Assembly (NCBI GenBank): GCA_010092805.1 | Contig: JAADYY010000162.1 | Span: 1 to 7,123 of the forward strand | Origin: Chloroflexota bacterium | GTDB lineage: Bacteria; Chloroflexota; Anaerolineae; Aggregatilineales; Phototrophicaceae | Direction of reading: 5' to 3' | DNA: 7,123 bases | Shown: positions 1-5,669 of the stretch, piece by piece | Layout: the number at the start of each line of letters is the position of its first letter | Position numbering within the stretch: position 1 is the stretch's first letter | The notes under the pieces: generated by a model | The model's database searches: none | What the model was told of the DNA's origin: nothing | What the model saw: only the letters and a program-made list of their open reading frames with translations | Translations under genes and position numbers: made by a program

Positions 1-440
1 GTTTGCGGCAGTTTCAGCCGCCCATCCAGATGGCCACTGCTTTGCAGGGTCGGGTATTGGGTTGCTAATACATGGTTGATCGCTTCGACAGTGATGGACT
101 TGTCCCCGGTACCCGCCACCCCGATCACGGTGGTATCCAGTTTGTTGAGAATGTATTGTGCCCAGCTCATCAGCGCGGCTTCGGTATCGCGCACGAGAAG
201 CACCGAGAGGCCGCTGGTATCGAAGTTCGGCGGGCGCATACACAAGACACCGGTCGCGCCGCGCTGAACAGCCTCGTAGATGTATTGGTGGCCGTCGCCC
301 TGGTCTGACCGCAAAGCAACAAAGAGCTGTGCTTCCTGGGCAAACCGTGAGTCGAAGCAAAAATCGCTGAACAACTGTTGACCAGGCTCGCCAAAGAGTT
401 GACCGCTGGCTGCTTCAAGGATGTCATAGAGGTTGATCAT
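1..440 (-). CDS. Mur ligase family protein (MurE/MurF-like), N-terminal part, cut by the window edge
   Basis: An open frame starts at the ATG at 440-438 and runs off the left edge, giving 146 residues without a stop. Residues 1-100 look like the Mur ligase N-terminal substrate-binding domain: a DSR motif at 30-32, LFVAL at 39-43, then DGHQY at 49-53 and a GATGV at 61-65. This matches the DSR...LFVAL...DGH.F...A...GA pattern of MurE and MurF, which add an amino acid or D-Ala-D-Ala to UDP-MurNAc peptides in the cytoplasm using ATP. The central ATPase domain begins near 105 (VIGVAGTGDKS). The P-loop is odd: the glycine before the catalytic Lys is Asp113, although Lys114 and Ser115 remain. The usual GNLN-type segment also reads GHLDG at 136-140. 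The SD is weak (CGAG). The family call is fairly firm. MurF versus MurE, and active versus inactive, cannot be decided from this fragment. Confidence 0.8.
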   Translation of the reverse strand, partial: MINLYDILEAASGQLFGEPGQQLFSDFCFDSRFAQEAQLFVALRSDQGDGHQYIYEAVQRGATGVLCMRPPNFDTSGLSVLLVRDTEAALMSWAQYILNKLDTTVIGVAGTGDKSITVEAINHVLATQYPTLQSSGHLDGRLKLPQ

Positions 441-505
441 AATCTCGATTACAACACGCTACTTATCAATGGGCGCAAAAAAGTCAGGCGATAATTGAAA
501 GTTTT

Positions 506-514
506 TGTTATAAT
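506..514 (+). promoter_or_regulatory. extended -10 promoter for tgt
   Basis: TGTTATAAT at 506-514 is a perfect -10 hexamer (TATAAT, 509-514) with the TGn extension at 506-508. It lies in the only strongly AT-rich stretch of this end of the window. No good -35 sits 16-18 bases upstream, which fits an extended -10 promoter. Transcription would start near 521 and leave a leader of about 26 bases before the tgt ATG at 547. The only SD-like sequence is GGGG at 530-533, unusually far (13 bases) from the start. Confidence 0.6.
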
Positions 515-536
515 TTTTTAATCCAGATTGGGGCAA
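507..536 (-). promoter_or_regulatory. candidate promoter for the Mur ligase gene, overlapping the tgt promoter
   Basis: Read on the minus strand there is TTGCCC (536-531) as a -35, an 18-base spacer, and TATAAC (512-507) as a -10. The hexamers match consensus at 4/6 and 5/6. The start of transcription would be near 500, giving a leader of about 60 bases to the ATG at 440. The -10 shares its TATA core with the plus-strand -10 of tgt, and the -35 overlaps the presumed tgt SD. Prediction from sequence only. Confidence 0.35.
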
Positions 537-546
537 ATGCACTACC

Positions 547-1674
547 ATGTCATTTTATTTTGAGACGCTAAAAATGCAAGGCAGGGCACGGGCGGGAATC
601 CTCCATACCCCGCATGGCGCGATCCCGACGCCGGTTTTCGCGCCGGTAGGTACCCTGGCGACCGTCAAAGCCGTTCCCCCGCGTGACCTCCACGAAATTG
701 GTGCCACGCTCGTGCTGGCCAATACCTATCACCTGCACCTGCGCCCAGGTGAAGATCTGATCCGCGATTTGGGCGGTTTGCATCGTTTCATGGGGTGGAC
801 AGGCCCCATCCTCACGGACTCGGGCGGTTTCCAGGTGTTTAGCCTGGGCGAAATCAACCACATTGACGATGAAGGCGTGACTTTCCGCAATCACATTGAC
901 GGCGGCCAGGAGCGCCTGACGCCAGAAAGCGCCACGCAAATCCAGCAAAAGCTGGGCGCAGACATCATCATGTGCTTCGATGAATGCCCAAGCCCGACGG
1001 ATTATGAGCAGGTGATGCGTGCCGTCGAACGGACGAACCGTTGGGCGGTGCGCTGCCGCGAGAGGCACCCCGATGATGGTCAGCAAGCTCTGTTTGGCAT
1101 TCAGCAGGGCGGCGTCTTCGCCGCCTTGCGCGAACGCTCCATCGATTTCCTGCGCGATCTGGATTTCCCCGGCTATGCAATTGGCGGGCTGGCTGTGGGC
1201 GAGACGAAAGCCGAGATGTACAGCACGCTTGATGTCAGTGTGCCGCTGCTGCCGGAGCACAAACCCCGCTATCTGATGGGGGTTGGCGCACCGGATGATC
1301 TGGCCGAAGCGATCACGCGCGGCGTCGATATTTTCGATTGTGTGCTGCCTACACGGTTGGCCCGGCATGGATCGGCCTTTACACGTGGGGGTAGAATAAA
1401 TATGCGGAATCTAGAGTTTGCCCGTGATGAGTCCCCGGTGGATCTGACGTGCACATGCTACTGCTGCCAGCACTTCACGCGGGCCTACCTGCGCCACCTG
1501 GTGCAGACGAAAGAATTATTGGGGCATTATCTGCTGAGTGTGCATAATATCCATTTTTTGGTGAAGCATGTGCAGGCCATGCGTGAAGCGATTCTCACCG
1601 AGACGCTGCCCGCGTACGTGAACGACTTTCTACACGCCTACGGACTCAACCCAGCCGAGGATACCGAACGTTGA
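547..1674 (+). CDS. tgt: tRNA-guanine (queuine/preQ1-34) transglycosylase
   Basis: A complete 375-residue Tgt, the normal length for the bacterial enzyme. It exchanges guanine at the wobble position 34 of GUN-anticodon tRNAs (Asp, Asn, His, Tyr) for preQ1, the committed step putting queuosine into tRNA in the cytoplasm. The key parts are present: the DSGGFQ loop with Asp91 (general acid/base), FDECP at 144-148 (Asp145 in the substrate pocket), GIQQGG at 184-189, GGLAVGE at 213-219, and the nucleophile Asp264 in DIFDCVLPTR. The structural zinc site is CxCxxC at Cys302/304/307 plus His333. These numbers coincide with those of the E. coli enzyme. The start fits the family N-terminus, with TPHGAIPTPVFAPVGT following. 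No queA or preQ1-synthesis gene is in the window. It is read away from the Mur ligase and may be co-transcribed with the lipoprotein gene downstream. Identification is very secure. Confidence 0.97.
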   Translation: MSFYFETLKMQGRARAGILHTPHGAIPTPVFAPVGTLATVKAVPPRDLHEIGATLVLANTYHLHLRPGEDLIRDLGGLHRFMGWTGPILTDSGGFQVFSLGEINHIDDEGVTFRNHIDGGQERLTPESATQIQQKLGADIIMCFDECPSPTDYEQVMRAVERTNRWAVRCRERHPDDGQQALFGIQQGGVFAALRERSIDFLRDLDFPGYAIGGLAVGETKAEMYSTLDVSVPLLPEHKPRYLMGVGAPDDLAEAITRGVDIFDCVLPTRLARHGSAFTRGGRINMRNLEFARDESPVDLTCTCYCCQHFTRAYLRHLVQTKELLGHYLLSVHNIHFLVKHVQAMREAILTETLPAYVNDFLHAYGLNPAEDTER

Positions 1675-1776
1675 ACCCGCCGTCGCGTCAGGGGTGCCAA
1701 ACACCGATGTGCTCGACAAGCCAGCGCAGCGACGATCTACGCCCCATGTGTGGGCGGTTGGGCAATGCATGAGCCT

Positions 1777-2589
1777 ATGCGGCGCACGGGGCGAGTTTTG
1801 GTCGCGATCGCGTTTACGCTGGTAAGCTGCAGCAACCAGATTCTACCAGCAGCGACGCCCACAGCGCAGGTGACTCCCCTGCGCATCTACGCCACGACAG
1901 CGACCCTGCCACTCGTCAACGCAGTGACCCGCGAATACACCCGCGTCCAACCGACGATCACATTTGATGTCCGCTCTGGCAACGATGGCACGTCCGCTGC
2001 GGCGCTTGCTGGCGGCGATGCGCTGTACCTGTTCACGAATCATCTGCCGGTGGACAGCCCGCTGTGGGCCGCGCCCATCGGGCAGGATGGGCTGGCGGTG
2101 ATCGCCCATCCTGCTAACCCCATTACCCAACTGACGACGACTGAACTCCGCGACCTCTATCAGGGTTGGATCCCGAATTGGCGTGTGCTTGGCGGGGCGG
2201 ACACAGAAGTGGCGGTCTTCAGCCGTGAAGCGGGGTCTGGCACACGCGCCGAATTCGAGCGGCTGGTCATGGGGGATCGGCGGACCACCCCATCCGCGCA
2301 GATCGCGCCGTCCAGTGCAGCGATGGTGCAAAGCGTCGCGCGCACGCCGGGCGGGATCGGCTATGTGTCGATGAGCTATCTCGATGAGACCGTGACCCCC
2401 ATGTTGATCAACGGCGTCATCCCGACACCGGAGACTGTTTACACCAACCGCTACCCGCTGCGGGCGACGCTGTTCGTCGGCGGCCTGCGTGAGCCGCCAG
2501 GCGCGTATCGTGCGTTTATCGGTTGGTTGCAGGGCCAGGAAGGCCAGGCGATTGTCGGGCGGCATTACGCGCCGCTGCTGCGCCCGTGA
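1777..2589 (+). CDS. PstS-like substrate-binding lipoprotein
   Basis: A protein of 270 residues from the ATG at 1777. That start gives a classic lipoprotein signal peptide: MRR, a hydrophobic stretch, then lipobox LVSC with Cys18. ATG 1765 and GTG 1750 are in-frame alternatives that add 4 or 9 residues. The mature part begins with an Ala/Thr/Pro spacer and has the PBP-like fold of phosphate-binding PstS: ATTATLPLVNAV near the N-terminus, then FSREAGSGTR at 148-157. There Arg150 and Ser154-Gly155-Thr156 keep the RxxxSGT spacing that contacts phosphate in PstS. GGIGYVSMSYL at 192-202 is also typical. It is probably an envelope-anchored anion (phosphate-type) binding protein. No pstCAB or phoU gene is nearby, so a transport role is unproven and it may be a stand-alone sensor or scavenger. 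It lies about 100 bases after tgt with no terminator seen. Confidence 0.85.
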   Translation: MRRTGRVLVAIAFTLVSCSNQILPAATPTAQVTPLRIYATTATLPLVNAVTREYTRVQPTITFDVRSGNDGTSAAALAGGDALYLFTNHLPVDSPLWAAPIGQDGLAVIAHPANPITQLTTTELRDLYQGWIPNWRVLGGADTEVAVFSREAGSGTRAEFERLVMGDRRTTPSAQIAPSSAAMVQSVARTPGGIGYVSMSYLDETVTPMLINGVIPTPETVYTNRYPLRATLFVGGLREPPGAYRAFIGWLQGQEGQAIVGRHYAPLLRP

Positions 2590-2594
2590 TCCGC

Positions 2595-2987
2595 TTAGCG
2601 CGCAAAAATCAGTGTGTAGGTTGCCATCACACCAGAGAGCAAAATCAAGATCAGCATCCACATGCTGGTGAGCGCCATGTCCCGGTAGAACTGCAACCGT
2701 GAGCGCCGCTGCGCCAATTCCATCTCTGGGATGCGGATGCGGTAGAGCGCGCCCGCCGCTTCCTGATTGCGGGGGTTGACGCGCAGCACGTTATCCAAGC
2801 AGATCGAACTCTGATCGAGCGAGTCGACGGCCACACTCATCCACAGCCACGCATCCTCGAAGTTGTTGTCCTCGCGGATCAAATCGCGCAGCACCTGCCG
2901 GGCTTCGTCGCGGCGGTTCTCTTTGACGAGATCGATGGCGTCGATCAAGCGGTCGATGCGGGCGTAAGCGGCTTCCTGGTCGGTCAT
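2595..2987 (-). CDS. small TPR-like protein with C-terminal membrane anchor
   Basis: A protein of 130 residues from the ATG at 2987. It begins with paired helices resembling tetratricopeptide repeats: residues 8-40 (AYARIDRLIDAIDLVKENRR, then EARQVLRDLI), and 46-81 with AWLWMS (46-51), CLDNVLRVNP (63-72) and NQEAAGALYRI (74-84). About two TPR units are visible. A basic stretch (QRRSRLQFYR) precedes one strong transmembrane segment at about 106-127, ending in a short AR tail. Topology is therefore tail-anchored, with the TPR part probably cytoplasmic. The start codon overlaps the PIG-L stop as ATGA, which makes translational coupling likely and supports this start. Upstream in-frame codons to 3188 lie inside the PIG-L gene. 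Function is unknown; TPRs usually mediate protein contacts. The stop is only 5 bases from that of the convergent lipoprotein gene. Confidence 0.85.
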   Translation of the reverse strand: MTDQEAAYARIDRLIDAIDLVKENRRDEARQVLRDLIREDNNFEDAWLWMSVAVDSLDQSSICLDNVLRVNPRNQEAAGALYRIRIPEMELAQRRSRLQFYRDMALTSMWMLILILLSGVMATYTLIFAR

Positions 2988-3880
2988 CGCGCGGTCTCCG
3001 GTGCTGTTGGCACCGCGCTGCGCACGTTGGCGAACAGGTCGGTTTCGTCGATCTGGTCGGTCAGCGGGATCGGGTAGAGGCGCGTGAAGCCCTGCCAGGG
3101 AATCAGCCGCCGCCGTAGCCAATAGGGGAAGCGCAGACCGGGGCCGCCGCCCTGCTGGCTGCGATGGCAGTCGCCGGCTTCGTCCCATGCGCGGTGATAA
3201 TCCCGAATATCGACGATGGCATGTGTTGGCTCAATGTGATCAAGGACGGCGCGCAGGTCAATGTCTTTATTCTTGCCCAGTTTGCGCGGGTCTTGGCCGC
3301 GCAGCCGCAGCACGGCCAGCGCGATTTTCAACTGCGTTTGCGGGATGCTGGAGGCGTAGAGTTTCTGCGCTTGGTACGGTGGCTGATCCGTGCTGTAGGC
3401 TGGATCGGCGGCGAGGGCGAAGGCATCGATGGTGGCGCGCTGAATCGCGATGTGGTCGGGGTGGCCGTAGCCCCCGTAACGGTTGAACGTGATCACAACC
3501 TGGGGCTGCACCGCACGAATCACCGCGACGATGCGGCGCGTCACGGCGGCGGGGTCGGCTTGCCATAAGCACGCTGGGTCGCGGCTGGTTTCCGATCCCA
3601 TCATGCCGCTGTCTTTATAACCAAAGGTAAACACCTGTTTGAGGCGGAGTTTTGCGGCGGCGCAGTCCAGTTCGCTCAGCCGCAGTTCGGCGACGGACTG
3701 GTACCCGTTGAGCTGTTCGGGGCTGACCGTGCCGACATCGCCGTTGGTGGCGCAAATGAGGTAGACATCTACCCCGGCGTCAACATAGCGGGCGATGACC
3801 GCGCCCAGGCCAAAGGCTTCGTCGTCGGGGTGCGCGTAGGCGATCAAAATACGACGATCAGACATGACATCCGTAGACAT
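2984..3880 (-). CDS. PIG-L/LmbE family zinc-dependent deacetylase
   Basis: A protein of 298 residues from the ATG at 3880; Met6 at 3865 is a possible alternative. It has the PIG-L/LmbE hallmark AHPDDE at 16-21 near the N-terminus and the second zinc motif GYGHPDH at 137-143. By analogy with MshB and Mca, His17, Asp20 and His143 bind Zn2+ and Asp19 is the catalytic base. ATNGDVGTV at 44-52 and VVITFNRYGGYGHPDH are also typical. The family removes N-acetyl groups from, or cleaves amides of, GlcNAc-type glycoconjugates such as mycothiol and bacillithiol precursors, GPI intermediates and antibiotics. The substrate here cannot be read from the sequence and no thiol-biosynthesis partner is in view. 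No signal peptide is seen, so it is probably cytoplasmic. It is the first gene of a two-gene operon, with a 4-base ATGA overlap into the TPR-like gene. Family assignment is secure; the exact reaction is not. Confidence 0.92.
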   Translation of the reverse strand: MSTDVMSDRRILIAYAHPDDEAFGLGAVIARYVDAGVDVYLICATNGDVGTVSPEQLNGYQSVAELRLSELDCAAAKLRLKQVFTFGYKDSGMMGSETSRDPACLWQADPAAVTRRIVAVIRAVQPQVVITFNRYGGYGHPDHIAIQRATIDAFALAADPAYSTDQPPYQAQKLYASSIPQTQLKIALAVLRLRGQDPRKLGKNKDIDLRAVLDHIEPTHAIVDIRDYHRAWDEAGDCHRSQQGGGPGLRFPYWLRRRLIPWQGFTRLYPIPLTDQIDETDLFANVRSAVPTAPETAR

Positions 3881-3939
3881 GCTATCCGGCTTTCTAAATC
3901 ACAATACGAGTAGGAGACCACTTGAGTTTAGCGCGCGCA

Positions 3940-3962
3940 CAGCGCCCCAAGTGCGGGCGCTG
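3940..3962 (-). other. GC-rich stem-loop in the presumed leader of the PIG-L operon
   Basis: CAGCGCCC (3940-3947) and GGGCGCTG (3955-3962) are perfect inverted repeats, 8 bp with a 7-base loop. If the minus-strand extended -10 at 3982-3974 is used, transcription starts near 3967. The hairpin would then sit at the very 5' end of the mRNA, which can protect transcripts from decay. No U-run follows on either strand, so a simple terminator is unlikely. Confidence 0.45.
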
Positions 3963-3973
3963 CGTACAGAAAT

Positions 3974-3982
3974 AGTATAGCA
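3974..3982 (-). promoter_or_regulatory. extended -10 promoter for the PIG-L operon
   Basis: On the minus strand 3982-3974 reads TGCTATACT, a TGn extension plus a 5/6 -10 hexamer. No good -35 lies at normal spacing, as with the tgt promoter. It would give a leader of roughly 87 bases before the ATG at 3880. The SD before that ATG is weak (GGA at about 6-8 bases). Confidence 0.45.
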
Positions 3983-4001
3983 TTCATCGGTTGAGGATCG
4001 C

Positions 4002-4030
4002 TGGGCAATTCTGAACCGACGGCGTATACT
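4002..4030 (+). promoter_or_regulatory. candidate sigma70-type promoter for the DUF3048 gene
   Basis: TGGGCA (4002-4007, 4/6 match to TTGACA) and TATACT (4025-4030, 5/6 match to TATAAT) are separated by exactly 17 bases. The predicted start is near 4037, giving a leader of about 90 bases to the ATG at 4127. It lies about 20 bases from the divergent minus-strand -10 element. Confidence 0.45.
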
Positions 4031-4060
4031 TCGGTGCTTGTGTCCCCCGCATGGGCACGG

Positions 4061-4091
4061 TCAGGCGGGCATGGGACGTTGGCCCGCCTGA
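4061..4091 (+). other. 10-bp GC-rich inverted repeat in the leader of the DUF3048 gene
   Basis: TCAGGCGGGC (4061-4070) and GCCCGCCTGA (4082-4091) are perfect inverted repeats around an 11-base loop; a G-U pair (4060/4092) could extend the stem in RNA. It lies inside the predicted leader, ending 35 bases before the start codon and 25 before the SD. It could be an mRNA-stabilising or attenuating hairpin, or a protein operator. No U-run follows. Confidence 0.5.
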
Positions 4092-4116
4092 TGATCGCGC
4101 GAAGCAGAGATGAGTT

Positions 4117-4122
4117 AAGGAA
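4117..4122 (+). promoter_or_regulatory. ribosome binding site that fixes the DUF3048 start
   Basis: AAGGAA at 4117-4122 stands 4 bases before the ATG at 4127. This site, together with the signal peptide beginning exactly there (MRRVLRFLTLIG), argues for 4127. It argues against the in-frame GTG at 4034, which would put 31 hydrophilic residues ahead of the signal and lies at or before the predicted transcription start. Confidence 0.7.
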
Positions 4123-4126
4123 GCAT

Positions 4127-5566
4127 ATGCGCCGGGTTTTGAGATTTTTGACATTGATCGGAGCGCTGGTTGTGGGTTTAGTCGCCCTGACCGTGACGGT
4201 TGCGCAAGACGACGACACACCGCCGCTGGATAACCGCATTCCGGTGACGCTGCCGGGCACCAATACACCGCGTCCGTTTGTGCTGCGGACGAACACGCCG
4301 TCCGGGCCAACAGCGACGCCATCGTGGACGGCCAGCCCGCTCCCCACCAACACCCCGACCAACACACCCTCCGCGACACCTACCAATACGCTGACCCCGA
4401 CCCCGTCGGACACGCCGACCCATACGCCCTCACCCACGCCAACGTTGGTGGGGCCGGTGTTCTACCCCGACGGCGTGAGTCCGCTGACCGGGCTGCCCTA
4501 CCCCAACGACGAGGCGCTGACACGGCGCAACCTGATCATCAAGATCTCGAATTTTCCGCCAATTGTGCGCCCGCAGAGCGGGGTCAATGCCGCCGATGTG
4601 GTGTATGAGTATGAGGTCGAAGGCGGTGTGACCCGCTTCGCCGCGATTTTCAGGAACAACACCCCGGATCACGTGGGGCCAGTGCGCAGCGCGCGCCTCA
4701 CCGATCTTGAGTTGGTCGATATGTATCAGGCGCTCCTGGGTTATTCAGGGGCCAGCGAACCGATCCAGAACCTGATCATGAGCGCCGATTGGTCGTGGCA
4801 GGCCATCTCGCCGTCGCGCGGCGATAACTGCGAAGAAGCCGGGTTCTGCCGCTTCCCGCGTGAGGGGCTGCCCTCCGAACACACCCTGTATGCCAATACT
4901 GAGCTGATCTGGGAGCGGGCGACCGCGCGCGGCATCAACACGGGCTACCGGGCGCATGGCTTCGCCTTCAGCGACGAACCGGATGGCGATGGACTGCCCG
5001 CCAATGATGTTTTCGTCGAATGGTATGGCCTCACCGACGCGCGCTGGCAGTACGACTCGGCGACCGGACGGTATTTGCGCTTCACGGAGACTCAGCCGCA
5101 CATTGACGCCGCCGATGGTGAGCAGCTCTGGGCGGATAACGTGGTGATCATCGAAGCGCTGCATCAAGATCGCCCCGATCTGTTCGACCCAGCCAGCAGC
5201 ACCGCCTCGCACCAAATCAACCTGTGGGGGACGGGCCGCGCCTATCTCATCCGGGATGGGCGGGCGTATCAAGGGTTCTGGGAGCGCCGCTGCATTCAGT
5301 CGCGCAACCCAACGCCGACCCCAACCCCAGAAGAAGGGCCGTCACTGCGCTGTGACATCGATCCGGGGGATGCGCTGCGCCTTTATTACGGCGATAACAC
5401 CCCGATGATGATGAAGCCGGGCCGCACCTGGGTGACGGTCACGCGCTGGCTCAACTACGTCTCGATCTCCGAGGTTGCGCCGGACATCAACGCGACGGCG
5501 GCGGTTCTGCGCCTCACCCCGACCAATACCCCCTGGCCGACTCCAGTGCCCGCCGCTGGCTCCTGA
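4127..5566 (+). CDS. secreted DUF3048 (YerB-like) protein with Thr-Pro-rich linker
   Basis: A protein of 479 residues. Residues 1-26 are a Sec signal peptide or N-terminal anchor (MRR, then a hydrophobic stretch to TVTVA). There is no lipobox, so cleavage near Ala26 or retention as an anchor are both possible. Residues 55-106 are a Thr/Pro/Asn-rich linker. The DUF3048 N-terminal domain follows from SPLTGLP (118-124) through RPQSGVNAADVVYEYEVEGG (148-167), TRFAAIF (169-175) and VGPVRSAR (183-190) to EPIQNLI (211-217). The C-terminal domain spans about 310-440, including YDSATGRYLRF, WADNVVIIEALHQ, GRAYQGFW and GDNTPMMMKPGRTWV. DUF3048 includes Bacillus lipoprotein YerB; its biochemical role is not established. 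The four cysteines (235, 241, 389, 409) suit an extracytoplasmic protein with disulfides. A second TP stretch (395-401) interrupts the C-terminal domain and a third ends the protein. It is a single gene, divergent from the PIG-L operon. Confidence 0.92.
   Translation: MRRVLRFLTLIGALVVGLVALTVTVAQDDDTPPLDNRIPVTLPGTNTPRPFVLRTNTPSGPTATPSWTASPLPTNTPTNTPSATPTNTLTPTPSDTPTHTPSPTPTLVGPVFYPDGVSPLTGLPYPNDEALTRRNLIIKISNFPPIVRPQSGVNAADVVYEYEVEGGVTRFAAIFRNNTPDHVGPVRSARLTDLELVDMYQALLGYSGASEPIQNLIMSADWSWQAISPSRGDNCEEAGFCRFPREGLPSEHTLYANTELIWERATARGINTGYRAHGFAFSDEPDGDGLPANDVFVEWYGLTDARWQYDSATGRYLRFTETQPHIDAADGEQLWADNVVIIEALHQDRPDLFDPASSTASHQINLWGTGRAYLIRDGRAYQGFWERRCIQSRNPTPTPTPEEGPSLRCDIDPGDALRLYYGDNTPMMMKPGRTWVTVTRWLNYVSISEVAPDINATAAVLRLTPTNTPWPTPVPAAGS
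4289..4444 (+). repeat. low-complexity repeat encoding a Thr-Pro/Asn-rich linker
   Basis: About 156 bases of degenerate ACN-CC(N) units encode residues 55-106 of the DUF3048 protein, with runs such as PTNTPTNTPSATPTNT and PTPSDTPTHTPSPTPT. The linker separates the membrane-proximal signal region from the folded domain and is probably extended and exposed, possibly O-glycosylated (inference). Such tracts can change length by slippage. The antisense strand has a long Val/Gly-rich open frame only because of this composition. Confidence 0.85.
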
Positions 5567-5601
5567 TCCAGGCGAAATACCCCGCCAATGTGGCCGCTGA
5601 T

Positions 5602-5623
5602 TGGGGCGTCTGCAGACGCCCCA
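5602..5623. terminator. perfect 22-base palindrome between convergent genes, possible bidirectional terminator
   Basis: TGGGGCGTCTG (5602-5612) is followed directly by its reverse complement (5613-5623). As RNA it folds into a 9-bp stem (5602-5610 with 5615-5623) around a TGCA loop. It lies 35 bases after the DUF3048 stop and 47 bases from the stop of the convergent PHP gene, the expected place for a shared terminator. Neither strand has a U-run after it, so a dyad-symmetric protein site is an alternative. A weaker 6-bp stem, TGGCAA/TTGCCA at 5637-5642 and 5658-5663, lies next to it. Confidence 0.5.
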
Positions 5624-5669
5624 GCCCGCACGGTTGTGGCAAGCAGACAACAGGGGGTTGCCAGGGCGT

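Noticed and set aside
170..427. Minus-strand open frame of 85 codons
   Set aside because: It is a different frame over the Mur ligase fragment. The frame from the ATG at 440 has clear Mur ligase motifs and this one has none.
568..1368. Long minus-strand open frame opposite tgt (266 codons)
   Set aside because: Antisense shadow in GC-rich DNA; tgt on the plus strand is unmistakable and the product shows no family motif.
1675..1776. Possible terminator or promoter between tgt and the lipoprotein gene
   Set aside because: Only a 4-bp GGTG/CACC stem is visible, with no U-run and no convincing -10/-35 pair, so I call nothing here.
1843..2661. Minus-strand open frame of 272 codons over the lipoprotein gene
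   Set aside because: It is Arg/His/Cys-rich without domains and also overlaps the TPR-like gene. The plus-strand lipobox and PstS motif are decisive.
2988..3188. N-terminal extension of the TPR-like gene to an ATG at 3188
   Set aside because: The extra 67 residues are low-complexity Arg/Pro sequence in a second frame of the PIG-L gene; the ATGA overlap start at 2987 is far better.
4034..4126. Earlier GTG start for the DUF3048 gene
   Set aside because: It would bury the signal peptide behind 31 hydrophilic residues and lies at the predicted transcription start; the SD and signal peptide favour 4127.
3928..4437. Minus-strand frame with a Val-Gly repeat protein opposite the DUF3048 linker
   Set aside because: The VGV repeat is only the antisense reading of the Thr-Pro codons, and the frame crosses the promoter region.
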